From CAZLLV01 sp964560325 (GTDB lineage Bacteria > Acidobacteriota > Thermoanaerobaculia > Multivoradales > DATKCC01), in contig CAZLLV010000146.1 in the NCBI GenBank assembly GCA_964560325.1, positions 1 to 22,332 of the forward strand: a DNA stretch of 22,332 nucleotides. Direction: 5' to 3'. A program made the position numbers and the translations under genes. This document shows positions 1 through 6,723 of this stretch, in pieces. The notes below the pieces were generated by a model, which was given only the letters and a program-made list of their open reading frames with translations, did no database searches and was not told the DNA's origin. Positions within the stretch are counted from its first letter, which is position 1. Each line of letters opens with the position of its first letter.

Positions 1-1011
1 GTTCTCCTCTTCGTCGAACGCCACCACGAGGTCCTGGTTCAGCGGGTACCAACCGAAGTTGTTCTCCGCCGGGCAGGAGCCGCCGATGATGTCGGTCGAG
101 CGCGAGTCGCGCCAGACGATCAGGTCGGTGCCGCCGTCGAACACGCCGCCCTGGATGTAGCGGGTGGCGAACTGGGAGGCCAGACCCTCGCGCTGATCCA
201 CGCCGGTGTTGCTGACGTAGCGCGAGTAGAAGGTGAAGTCGCCGAGGCCGAACGGGCAGTTGCCCGCGCCGTTGCCGACGTAGCCGCTGTAGCCGTTGCC
301 GGGAACGCAGGCCTCGATGTGGACCAGCGTCTCGCCCTGGGCGAAGTCGTTCGCCGTGTCGACGTAGAAGTAGTCCCCCCAGAGGATGTTGCGGAAGTCG
401 GCGACGCCCGTGAAGTAGCCCGGGGTCGACGGGAAGTCGAGCGAGCACTGGGTGACCGAGTCGACCGTCACGTAGCCGCGGGCGACGTTGTCGCCGTAAT
501 CCACGCCGACGCAGCCGACCAGGCTCGACGCACCGCCGGTCAGCGCCGGAATCAGGTGGCCGTTGAGGAAGGTGCTGTTGAGCTCCCCGTAGGTGCCGGC
601 GCAGGGGCCGGACGAGCCGGGGAAGTTGATGTCCTGCGACATCGGGCCCTGGTTGCTGATCGTGTCGGTCGGGTCGGCGCCGTCGTCCGCGGTGATCGGC
701 AGCAAGCCGTTCAGGATGTCGCGGATGTTGATCGTCTGGACGTCGAAGCCGGTCAGGTACACGTCGAAGTCGAGCACCGGCACGGACAGGTCGGTCCAGA
801 ACGTCACGTGCGCGAGAGCCGCCGAAGCGGACGCGTTGTTGATCGAGAACAGGGTGGTGACGCCGTTCGGGTCGTCGAGGTCGACCTCGAAGTACGGCAG
901 CAGCAGCGTCGCCGCCGGCACGTCGTCGATGGTGCAGATCTCGGCGGACGCCGAGTTGCCGAGCACCGGCAGGCACATCAGCATGAGACAGATCGCGATC
1001 TTCTTGCCCAT
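1..1011 (-). CDS. Secreted protein of unknown function (partial, runs off the left edge)
   Basis: The reading frame is open from an ATG at 1011 to base 1 (337 codons, no stop), so the C-terminus lies outside the window. An AGGAG lies 9 nt before the ATG. Residues 1-23 form a signal peptide (basic MGKK, then a hydrophobic stretch, ending ASA before EIC). The mature part is rich in Asp, Gly, Asn and aromatic residues with scattered cysteines, and reads like a beta-rich exported protein; segments such as LLLPYFEVDL and TTLFSINNAS begin it. I do not recognise a named domain. I have an impression of similar proteins in acidobacterial genomes but cannot verify it. It follows the FG-GAP lipoprotein gene on the same strand after a 204-base structured gap, and may have its own promoter there. 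Coding is confident; function unknown. Confidence 0.8.
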   Translation of the reverse strand, partial: MGKKIAICLMLMCLPVLGNSASAEICTIDDVPAATLLLPYFEVDLDDPNGVTTLFSINNASASAALAHVTFWTDLSVPVLDFDVYLTGFDVQTINIRDILNGLLPITADDGADPTDTISNQGPMSQDINFPGSSGPCAGTYGELNSTFLNGHLIPALTGGASSLVGCVGVDYGDNVARGYVTVDSVTQCSLDFPSTPGYFTGVADFRNILWGDYFYVDTANDFAQGETLVHIEACVPGNGYSGYVGNGAGNCPFGLGDFTFYSRYVSNTGVDQREGLASQFATRYIQGGVFDGGTDLIVWRDSRSTDIIGGSCPAENNFGWYPLNQDLVVAFDEEEN

Positions 1012-1029
1012 CTGGCCAATCTCCTCTTC

Positions 1030-1140
1030 ACACCCGCGGGTGTTTTGGCTGCGAGCCCCCGGAGAGGCGGAGGCAGGGATGTACGTCCCCTTCAGCAGAA
1101 TCCACTGCCTCTCCCGACAGGGCCGCGGGACCGGGGGCTC
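1030..1140 (-). promoter_or_regulatory. Structured leader ahead of the secreted protein gene
   Basis: The gap 1012-1215 is not empty. Bases 1053-1062 (GAGCCCCCGG) are perfectly complementary to 1131-1140 (CCGGGGGCTC), and 1061-1068 (GGAGAGGC) to 1107-1114 (GCCTCTCC). A perfect 14-base palindrome, ACACCCGCGGGTGT (1030-1043), sits just before the ribosome binding site of the gene starting at 1011. A minus-strand -10-like TATACT lies at 1183-1188, without a clear -35. No T-tract follows the stems, so this is not an evident terminator. It could be a structured 5' leader, with the palindrome acting as an operator or as a hairpin near the ribosome binding site. It matches no riboswitch class I know. 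Confidence 0.35.
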
Positions 1141-1215
1141 CCGATCCCGTCTCGCATACCGGTCGTGGGACGTAGGCGGCGGAGTATAGGGCCAGATGTC
1201 TGCCGGAGGGAAGAT

Positions 1216-3021
1216 CTAATCTTCTCGATCTTTCGCCACGGTCCACATCTCGAGCGACCCCTCGCTCGGGCAGCGCCGTTCGAGGGTGCCGGCGAAGATC
1301 GACTCGCTACCCGGCTCGCCGGCGAACGCCATGAGCAGGACCGGCGCGCCGCCCGCGCCGGCCGGCGCCACCGCCACGTCGTAGCCCTGGCACTCGATCT
1401 CCTTCGGCGCGAGCTCCTCGCTCGCCTCGCGGGCGAAGGTCTTCGGGCCGGTCCCGAGCAGGATCCAGCGGTCTCCCGCGCCGGTCAGCCCGACCAGGTC
1501 GATCACGCCGTCGCCGTCGAGGTCGCCGGTTTCGAGCGCGGTCACGGCGCCGCGGTTCTCCGGCACGGCGAAGATCGGCGTCCGGACCCACTCGCCATCC
1601 TCCAGCTCGACCAGATCGATGCCGGTCCACCAGCTCTCGCCCGGTCCGGCGGCTCCGAAGCCGAGCAACAGCTCGTGCCGGCCGTCCGCGTCGAGGTCGG
1701 CCGCGTGGACCGCCCCGTAGGAACCCGGCCGCACGAGCCCGGCCAGCGCCACGTCCTCCCAGCCCCCCTCCTCGGTGCCCATCTTGACGATCTTGGTCGC
1801 GCCCGAGACGCTCGAAGCGACGGCGAAATCGGACCGGCCGTCGCCGTCGAAGTCCCCCACCGCCAGGCCGTCGCCGAAGATCTGCCGCTCGGGGGTGGGC
1901 TGTTCGTAGCGCTCCCAGGTGCCGTCGCCGCGATTGAGGAAGAGGATCGCCCCGCGCACGCCGTGGCTGACTCCGGGCGCCTCGGCCCCCGGGTCGCGGA
2001 TCAGCCGCGGCCCTTCGCCGAGCGTGAGCAGGTCGGGGTGCCCGTCGCGGTTCCAGTCGACCGCCTCCACGGTGCGCGAAGAGTAGGGCTGGAGCGATCT
2101 GCCGGAGCCGGGGTACCAGTAGGGAAGGCCCTCCCCCCACTGCGTGAAGGTCCCTTCGCCGTCGCCGCGCAGCACCACGAGGCCGCGCAGATGGATCGCG
2201 AGGGCGATGTCGAGCGTGCCGTCGCCGTCGTAGTCCGCGACCGCCACGTCGCCGTAGTCGAGCGGATCGCTCTCGAAGCGGAGCTCTGCCCAGTTGCGCC
2301 AACCGCCGTCGCCGTCGCCCAGGAAGATCCGCGGCACCCCGCTGCTCTTGCGCGGTGGGCCGTGCACCAGGTCGAGGTGACCGTCTCCGTTCATGTCCGC
2401 CAGCTCGAAGCCCTGGCGCCACTGGCCGCGGCGCGACAGGTCGCCGGCGCTCGCGAAGGCGATGCGGTCGATGGCCGGCACCTCCAGAGCCGCCAGGTCG
2501 GCGACCATCTCCTCGCGCCCGGGCTGCGCCTCATGCCGTTCCTTCCTGGTCGCTTCCCGGGTCGCTTCGAGCTGCTCGGTGTCGAGCACCCGCACGACCA
2601 GCGTGTCCTCCCGCTCCTCGGCCAGCTCGTAGGCGGCGCCCGGCGGGAGCATCACGAAGCCGTTCGCGAGGATCTTGAAGTACGGCTTCCGCTCGATCTC
2701 GATCAGGTAGTACCGCCGGCCGTCCTCGTCGACCTGCCACTCCTCCCCCGGCTCGCCGAGGATCTTGCCGCCGAACGGTTCCAGTGGGTTGTCGAGCGGC
2801 CGCTCGACCGCCGTCTCTTCCTCGGCTGGCGCCGCCTCCTCGGTGGCCGGAGGCTCGGCGACCTCGACGGCGGAGACGCCCGGTGCCTGCGTGGCGCAGG
2901 CGGCGAGCAGAACCCAGGCCGCGAAGGCCGAGACGGGCCACCCCCGGCGGCCGGCTGCGTAGCGGCGCGCGGCCAGAAGGGGATGGGGACGGGAGGCGGA
3001 CTTCACGAGCGGTCGGGGCAT
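1216..3021 (-). CDS. FG-GAP/VCBS repeat lipoprotein
   Basis: A 601-residue protein. The frame stays open upstream to 3297, but the ATG at 3021 has AAGGAG at the right distance and begins a sensible export signal, so I chose it. A lipobox LAAC puts the lipidated cysteine at residue 42, so the protein is probably anchored in the outer or inner membrane. A Pro/Glu/Ala-rich linker follows, then at least six calcium-loop repeats of FG-GAP type, each like DxNxDGxxDL: DMNGDGHLDL, DYDGDGTLDI, DWNRDGHPDL, DFDGDGRSDF, DLDADGRHEL and DLDGDGVIDL. Such repeats fold as a beta-propeller and bind calcium in integrin-like proteins; ligand and role here are unknown. The fifth and sixth loops vary slightly but keep the acidic pattern. 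No partner gene is evident; the downstream gene also encodes an exported protein. Confidence 0.88.
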   Translation of the reverse strand: MPRPLVKSASRPHPLLAARRYAAGRRGWPVSAFAAWVLLAACATQAPGVSAVEVAEPPATEEAAPAEEETAVERPLDNPLEPFGGKILGEPGEEWQVDEDGRRYYLIEIERKPYFKILANGFVMLPPGAAYELAEEREDTLVVRVLDTEQLEATREATRKERHEAQPGREEMVADLAALEVPAIDRIAFASAGDLSRRGQWRQGFELADMNGDGHLDLVHGPPRKSSGVPRIFLGDGDGGWRNWAELRFESDPLDYGDVAVADYDGDGTLDIALAIHLRGLVVLRGDGEGTFTQWGEGLPYWYPGSGRSLQPYSSRTVEAVDWNRDGHPDLLTLGEGPRLIRDPGAEAPGVSHGVRGAILFLNRGDGTWERYEQPTPERQIFGDGLAVGDFDGDGRSDFAVASSVSGATKIVKMGTEEGGWEDVALAGLVRPGSYGAVHAADLDADGRHELLLGFGAAGPGESWWTGIDLVELEDGEWVRTPIFAVPENRGAVTALETGDLDGDGVIDLVGLTGAGDRWILLGTGPKTFAREASEELAPKEIECQGYDVAVAPAGAGGAPVLLMAFAGEPGSESIFAGTLERRCPSEGSLEMWTVAKDRED

Positions 3022-3174
3022 TCTTCTCTCTCCTTCGCGGTTACGGATCGCGGCGGCGATCTGCCGGGCGCACGTGGAACGGAATCTGCACCGAGGGCGC
3101 CACGCGAGCGGTACGAGCCGCAGCATTGTGCAAGAGGGATGCCGCTCGCGCCAACCCCCTTCGACCCCCGGAGA

Positions 3175-3200
3175 GGGGGCGGCTCTGTCGCCGCTCCCCC
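3175..3200 (+). other. Hairpin in the leader of the DUF1573 gene
   Basis: GGGGGCGGC (3175-3183) can pair with GCCGCTCCCCC (3190-3200) around a six-base loop, with a two-base bulge. It lies in the 215-base divergent gap between the FG-GAP and DUF1573 genes, about 35 bases before the DUF1573 start. No T-tract follows. I found no convincing -35/-10 pair on either strand in this gap. It may be a leader structure only. Confidence 0.3.
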
Positions 3201-3236
3201 GGGTACGACCCCATCGCGAGCCGACCGAGGAAAACC

Positions 3237-4373
3237 ATGGCCAACGAACTCCCGAAGACCCCCCAACTCGTCTGGCGCCGAAGCGCCATTTTGACACTCT
3301 CTCTCCTGGCCTTGGCGGCCGCCGGGGGTTCGGCTCTGGCGGCGCAGGCCCCGGCGCCTCCCGGGCCGCTGCAGGCTTCGGTCGCCCCGGCCGCCCCGCC
3401 GGAGCTCGCCGACACCCCGCTCGAGGCCGTGGAGCCGACCGCCGACCTCGGGAACCTGGTCAAAGGGTCGGTGACGACGCACACCTTCGTGCTCCGCAAC
3501 ACCGGCTCCGAGCCGCTGACGATCACCCGGGCCTTCCCCTCCTGCGGCTGCACGGTGACGGAGTTCGACCGCGTCATCCCGCCCGGCGGCGAGGGTGAGG
3601 TGGAGGCGGAGGTCGACACCGCGACGATCACCGGCAAGGGATCGACCGCGATCGGCATCTTCGTCGAAGGGTACGAGGAGCCGGCCGCGGTGCTCGAGCT
3701 GCGCTACGAGGTGAGCCCGAAGCTCCTCGCGCACCCCGGATACGCCCGCTGGATCTACGTCCAGCGCGAGGAGCAGGGGACGATCGCGCAGACGCTGTAC
3801 TCGAACGACGGCGCCGACTTCGACGTCGTCTCCGTCGAGCCTCCGTTCGAGGAGATCGACGTCAGCTTCCGGGAGGCGAAGCCGGAGGAGCGCCAGGAAG
3901 GCTTCGAGGGCAAGCAGTGGGTCGTCTCCGCGACCCTCGCGTCCGAAGCCCCGGTCGGACCGATCTCCGGCTTCATCGAGGTGACGACCTCCCATCCGCA
4001 GCAGAAGCTGGTGCACATCCCCGTGTCGGGCTTCGTCCGCCCGACCCTCTTCGTGGAGCCCGCGAACCGGCACTTCGGGACTCTCGAGCTGGCGGCTCCG
4101 CGGACCGCGGTCTACTCGATCCGCAACTTCGCCACCGAGCCGATCGTGCTCGAGTCGGCCACCACCGACGTCGAAGGCGTCACCGCCGTGCTCGAGCCGA
4201 TCGAGGCGGGCCGCAGCTACGAGCTGACGGTGCGGTTCGATCCGGCCGAGATGGAGGAGGGTCCGTTCGACGGCGCGGTCGAGATCGCCACCGACAGCGA
4301 GAAGCTGCCGACCCTGACCGTCGACCTCGAGGGCACCTTCGTCCGCCGCACGGCCGACAACCGGGTCGACTGA
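3237..4373 (+). CDS. DUF1573 domain exported protein
   Basis: A 378-residue protein. The ATG at 3237 is preceded by GAGG at a good distance and starts a typical export signal (WRRSAILTLSLLALAAAGG, likely cut near ALA-AQA around residue 38). The upstream open frame to 2784 lies opposite the FG-GAP gene and is not real. The first mature domain (about residues 60-140) carries DUF1573 hallmarks: DLGNLVKGSVTTHTFVLRNT, then PLTITRAFPSCGCT, where the CGC is typical. Two more Ig-like beta modules follow, the last beginning HFGTLELAAPRTAVYSIRN. DUF1573 folds resemble ASPM/SPD-2/Hydin Ig-like domains and usually occur in periplasmic or surface proteins; no enzymatic role is known. A strong terminator follows directly. 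Divergent from the FG-GAP gene, so the two may share a control region. Confidence 0.88.
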   Translation: MANELPKTPQLVWRRSAILTLSLLALAAAGGSALAAQAPAPPGPLQASVAPAAPPELADTPLEAVEPTADLGNLVKGSVTTHTFVLRNTGSEPLTITRAFPSCGCTVTEFDRVIPPGGEGEVEAEVDTATITGKGSTAIGIFVEGYEEPAAVLELRYEVSPKLLAHPGYARWIYVQREEQGTIAQTLYSNDGADFDVVSVEPPFEEIDVSFREAKPEERQEGFEGKQWVVSATLASEAPVGPISGFIEVTTSHPQQKLVHIPVSGFVRPTLFVEPANRHFGTLELAAPRTAVYSIRNFATEPIVLESATTDVEGVTAVLEPIEAGRSYELTVRFDPAEMEEGPFDGAVEIATDSEKLPTLTVDLEGTFVRRTADNRVD

Positions 4374-4400
4374 CCCGGCCGAGGACCGCCTCGTCCTCTC

Positions 4401-4447
4401 CGAAGCCCCGCCCGCGGCTCGTCCGCGGCGCGGGGCTTCGCGCTTTT
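4401..4447 (+). terminator. Rho-independent terminator after the DUF1573 gene
   Basis: CGAAGCCCCG (4401-4410) and CGGGGCTTCG (4431-4440) pair perfectly. Inside them CCGCGG (4412-4417) pairs with CCGCGG (4423-4428) around CTCGT. TTTT follows at 4444-4447 on the plus strand. On the minus strand no T-tract follows the stem, so it serves the DUF1573 transcript; it also separates the convergent permease gene, whose stop codon begins at the end of the T-run. Confidence 0.8.
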
Positions 4448-5232
4448 CAGATCTCGTCGACGAACACCGGCTCGACGCGGCGGAAGAGCCAGAGCCCGAG
4501 CGGCAGGAGGGCGGCGGCCGCCGCGACGAGGCCCCACAGGCTCGGCCCGAAGGTGACCTCCCGGCCGAGAAGCGCGCTGCGGTAGAGCCCCACGAGGGCG
4601 GTCAGCGGGTTCGCCTCGATCCACGGCGTGAGCCTCTCCGGCACCCAGGCGAGCGGGTAGACGATCGGCGTGAAGTAGAACCAGGCCATCGTCACCATGC
4701 CCAGAACCTGCGCGGTGTCGCGGAAGAAGACGTGCGACGGCGCGAGCAGGAGCCCCAGCCCCAGGGTGATGGCGACCTGGAGCGGCACCGCGAGCAGCAG
4801 CCAGCCGAGCCCGGAAAAAGACAGCTCTCCGGCCACGGCCAGGATGACCAGGAAGACTCCGGCCGCGATCGCTTCGTGGAGCAGCGCGCTCAACACCACC
4901 GACAGCACCAGGATTCCGGCCGGGAACCGCAGCTTCTTGACCAGCTCCGCGTTGTCGGTGATGGCCGTGGTGGAGCGCATGAGCCCCTCGTGGATGGCGG
5001 TCCAGGGCAGCAGGCCCGAGAAGATGAAGATCCCGAAGCTGTCGGTGCCGGCGCCCATGCGCTCGACCTTGATCTGGAGGATCGACCCGAACACCACCGT
5101 GAAGAGGACCAGGAGCCAGAGCGGCTGGACGAACGACCAGAGGAACGACAGCAGCGAGCCGGCGTACCGACCGTGGAAGTCGCGCTTGACGAGCTCCTTG
5201 AGCAGGAAGAGGTGTGAGCGGCCTGGCAGCAT
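4447..5232 (-). CDS. ABC-2 type transporter permease, polysaccharide export (Wzm/TagG-like)
   Basis: A 261-residue inner-membrane protein with about six hydrophobic segments. The amino end LLKELVKRDFHGRYAGS followed by LSFLWSFVQPLWLLVLFTVV is the cytoplasmic lead-in and first membrane helix of the ABC-2 permeases that export O-antigen, capsule or teichoic acid; KLRFPAGILVLS and FYFTPIVYPLAWVPE are further family signatures. Length fits (about 255-275). An ATG at 5268 is in frame but overlaps a TATAAT -10 box and has no ribosome binding site; the ATG at 5232 has AGGAG about 10 nt upstream and would be the first start on the transcript, so I chose it. The ATPase partner (Wzt/TagH type) is not in this window. 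It likely supplies surface glycans, in line with the heptose genes further on. Confidence 0.87.
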   Translation of the reverse strand: MLPGRSHLFLLKELVKRDFHGRYAGSLLSFLWSFVQPLWLLVLFTVVFGSILQIKVERMGAGTDSFGIFIFSGLLPWTAIHEGLMRSTTAITDNAELVKKLRFPAGILVLSVVLSALLHEAIAAGVFLVILAVAGELSFSGLGWLLLAVPLQVAITLGLGLLLAPSHVFFRDTAQVLGMVTMAWFYFTPIVYPLAWVPERLTPWIEANPLTALVGLYRSALLGREVTFGPSLWGLVAAAAALLPLGLWLFRRVEPVFVDEI

Positions 5233-5266
5233 CGGGGCGGATCTCCTGGCTTCGGAGGACCGGGGC

Positions 5267-5297
5267 ATTATAGGGAGGCGAACGGGGAGATTGACAG
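5267..5297 (-). promoter_or_regulatory. Promoter of the ABC permease gene
   Basis: On the minus strand a perfect TATAAT (5267-5272) lies 19 bases downstream of CTGTCA (5292-5297, 4/6 to TTGACA). Transcription would begin near 5260, below the upstream ATG at 5268, which decides the start at 5232. Its -35 bases overlap the plus-strand TTGACA at 5291-5296. Confidence 0.55.
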
Positions 5298-5320
5298 GGA
5301 GCGTGCCCCGAATTTATGCT
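5291..5320 (+). promoter_or_regulatory. Sigma-70 type promoter of the XRE-TPR-repeat protein cassette
   Basis: TTGACA (5291-5296, perfect -35) is followed after 18 bases by TATGCT (5315-5320, 4/6 to TATAAT). Transcription would begin near 5327, giving about a 60-base leader before the XRE start at 5391. It is arranged back to back with the permease promoter, the two sharing their -35 bases, so a protein bound here could affect both directions. Confidence 0.65.
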
Positions 5321-5374
5321 AACTTCCTATCCCGCGCGCATGTGAACCCGGCATGAACGACGAAGCGAGACTTC

Positions 5375-5388
5375 AGAAGGCCCCTTCT
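5375..5388. promoter_or_regulatory. Inverted repeat over the ribosome binding site of the XRE gene
   Basis: AGAAGG-CC-CCTTCT is a perfect inverted repeat whose left arm contains the only purine-rich ribosome binding site for the start at 5391. It could be an operator for the regulator itself, or an RNA hairpin that hides the ribosome binding site. It may also be chance: arms of six bases are short. Confidence 0.3.
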
Positions 5389-5390
5389 CG

Positions 5391-5744
5391 ATGGTACGGT
5401 CCAGGATTCGGCAGGTACAGCTCGTCGGGCGGAAGATCCGCCAGCTCCGCAAGGAGCACAACCTCACGCAGACGGAGCTGTCTTCGCGCATCGGCATCCA
5501 GCAGAGCGACCTGTCGCGCATGGAGAAGGGCGAGTACCGGGTCAGCCTGGACAACCTGTTCAAGATCCTCACGGAGTTCGGGCTCTCGATCGGCGAGTTC
5601 TTCGACGAGCTCGCCGAGGAGTCGATCAGCCCGCGCGACCTTCAGCTCCTGCGGGACTTCAAGGAGCTCGACGACGAGGCCCGGCAGGAGGTCGAGGATT
5701 TCATCGCCTTCAAGCGCGCCCAGTCGAAGGGCTACCGCGGTTGA
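5391..5744 (+). CDS. XRE family transcriptional regulator
   Basis: A 117-residue DNA-binding protein. Residues 10-65 form a Cro/C1 type helix-turn-helix domain: RKIRQLRKEHNLTQTELSSR, then IGIQQSDLSRMEKGEYRVS and LDNLFKILTEFGLSIGEFF. The recognition helix lies near residues 36-45. The remaining 50 residues are charged and helical, perhaps for dimerisation or for contact with the TPR partner. The start has AGAAGG 10 nt upstream; a further ATG at 5353 is in another frame. Its TGA overlaps a possible ATG of the next frame (TGATG at 5742-5746), so it is probably co-transcribed with the TPR gene. It may control its own operon and the divergent permease promoter. Ligand unknown. Confidence 0.92.
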   Translation: MVRSRIRQVQLVGRKIRQLRKEHNLTQTELSSRIGIQQSDLSRMEKGEYRVSLDNLFKILTEFGLSIGEFFDELAEESISPRDLQLLRDFKELDDEARQEVEDFIAFKRAQSKGYRG

Positions 5745-5791
5745 TGCGCCGGGGCGCGACTTCGTATAGAATCCCGCGTGAGACTCCAGCG

Positions 5792-6721
5792 ATGACGATC
5801 GACACCCAAGCCGCCGAGCGGACCGACGAGGTCTACCGCCTCCTCGACGAGGGGCGCCGCCTGCTGGCGCAGGAGCGCCTCGAGCAGGCGCTGAGCGTCT
5901 ACGAGGAGGCCGAGAGCCTGGCGCAGGCGCGCGGCGACCTCCGCGCCGCCGACCTGGCGTTCGTCAACCGTTGCGCCGTGCTGATCCCGATCGCCCGCGG
6001 CCAAGGTCTGCCCGGCGAAGCGGTCAACCGGCTGCGCCAGATCCTCATGGCGGGGAGCGACGACGTGAGCTGCCGGCTCGCCGCCTACAACATCGCGCGC
6101 ACCTTCGAGTTCACCAAGGAGAACCGCAAGGGTCTTTTCTACGCCCGGATCGCCCTCGACCGCTCGCGCGTCCTGGGCGTGTCCGACTGGCTGGCGTCGA
6201 GCCACAACCAGATCGGCAACTTCCTGCTCGCCGAGAGCCGGTTCGACGAGGCGCGCCGGGAGTACGAGCAGGCGCTCGCGCTGCTGCCCGAGGACGTGGA
6301 GTCGGTCCGCCTGGCGGCGATCCACGACAACCTCGGTTACGCGTACGTGATGCTCGGAGCCGCGGACCAGGGGCTGGCGCTCCTCTACTCGAGCCTTCGC
6401 TCGCTGCGCCGGCTCGGCGCGCGGCGGGAGCGGATCCTGCCCCACCTGAGCCTGTCGTTCGCCCTCCTCGAGATCGGCCGCTTCGACCACGCGTTGCGTC
6501 ACGGTCTGCGGGCGCTCGGGCTGGCCGAGGAAGCGTCCGAGGACGACTCGATCAAGCACGCGCTCTTCCTGGTCGGCGAGGCCGCCCAGCAGGCGGGCGA
6601 CAGCGACGCCGCGCGCCGGTACTTCGAGCGCCTCCAGGCGCAGTACTTCTCGGACGCCGGATACCTGCCGGACATCCTCCTCACCGTGGACGTCCGCAAG
6701 CTCATCAACCTCAAGGCCTGA
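5792..6721 (+). CDS. TPR repeat protein, partner of the XRE regulator
   Basis: A 309-residue cytoplasmic protein built almost entirely of helix pairs, with no signal peptide or membrane segment. TPR-like units include LLDEGRRLLAQERLEQALSV, SSHNQIGNFLLAESRFDEAR, IHDNLGYAYVMLGAADQGLA and FALLEIGRFDHALRHGLRAL. They cover residues from about 10 to 290, spaced about 35-45 residues, so it should form a superhelical peptide- or protein-binding scaffold. Start uncertain: ATG 5744 overlaps the XRE stop (TGATG) and would add 16 residues; 5792 gives a cleaner amino end, but neither has a strong ribosome binding site. A weak promoter-like pair (TTGATG 5741, TATAGA 5765) lies between them. The layout of XRE regulator followed by TPR protein resembles TPR receptors of peptide-sensing systems (Rap/PlcR type), but that is inference. 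Confidence 0.85.
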   Translation: MTIDTQAAERTDEVYRLLDEGRRLLAQERLEQALSVYEEAESLAQARGDLRAADLAFVNRCAVLIPIARGQGLPGEAVNRLRQILMAGSDDVSCRLAAYNIARTFEFTKENRKGLFYARIALDRSRVLGVSDWLASSHNQIGNFLLAESRFDEARREYEQALALLPEDVESVRLAAIHDNLGYAYVMLGAADQGLALLYSSLRSLRRLGARRERILPHLSLSFALLEIGRFDHALRHGLRALGLAEEASEDDSIKHALFLVGEAAQQAGDSDAARRYFERLQAQYFSDAGYLPDILLTVDVRKLINLKA

Positions 6722-6723
6722 TC

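Noticed and set aside
1183..1188. TATACT as a firm promoter of the secreted protein gene
   Set aside because: No -35 at 16-18 bases; kept only as a remark in the leader entry.
319..3294. Plus-strand open frame of 991 codons
   Set aside because: It lies opposite two genes with signal peptides, ribosome binding sites and clear FG-GAP motifs. Its product is Arg/Val/Ala-rich low-complexity sequence without motifs, as expected on the antisense strand of GC-rich genes.
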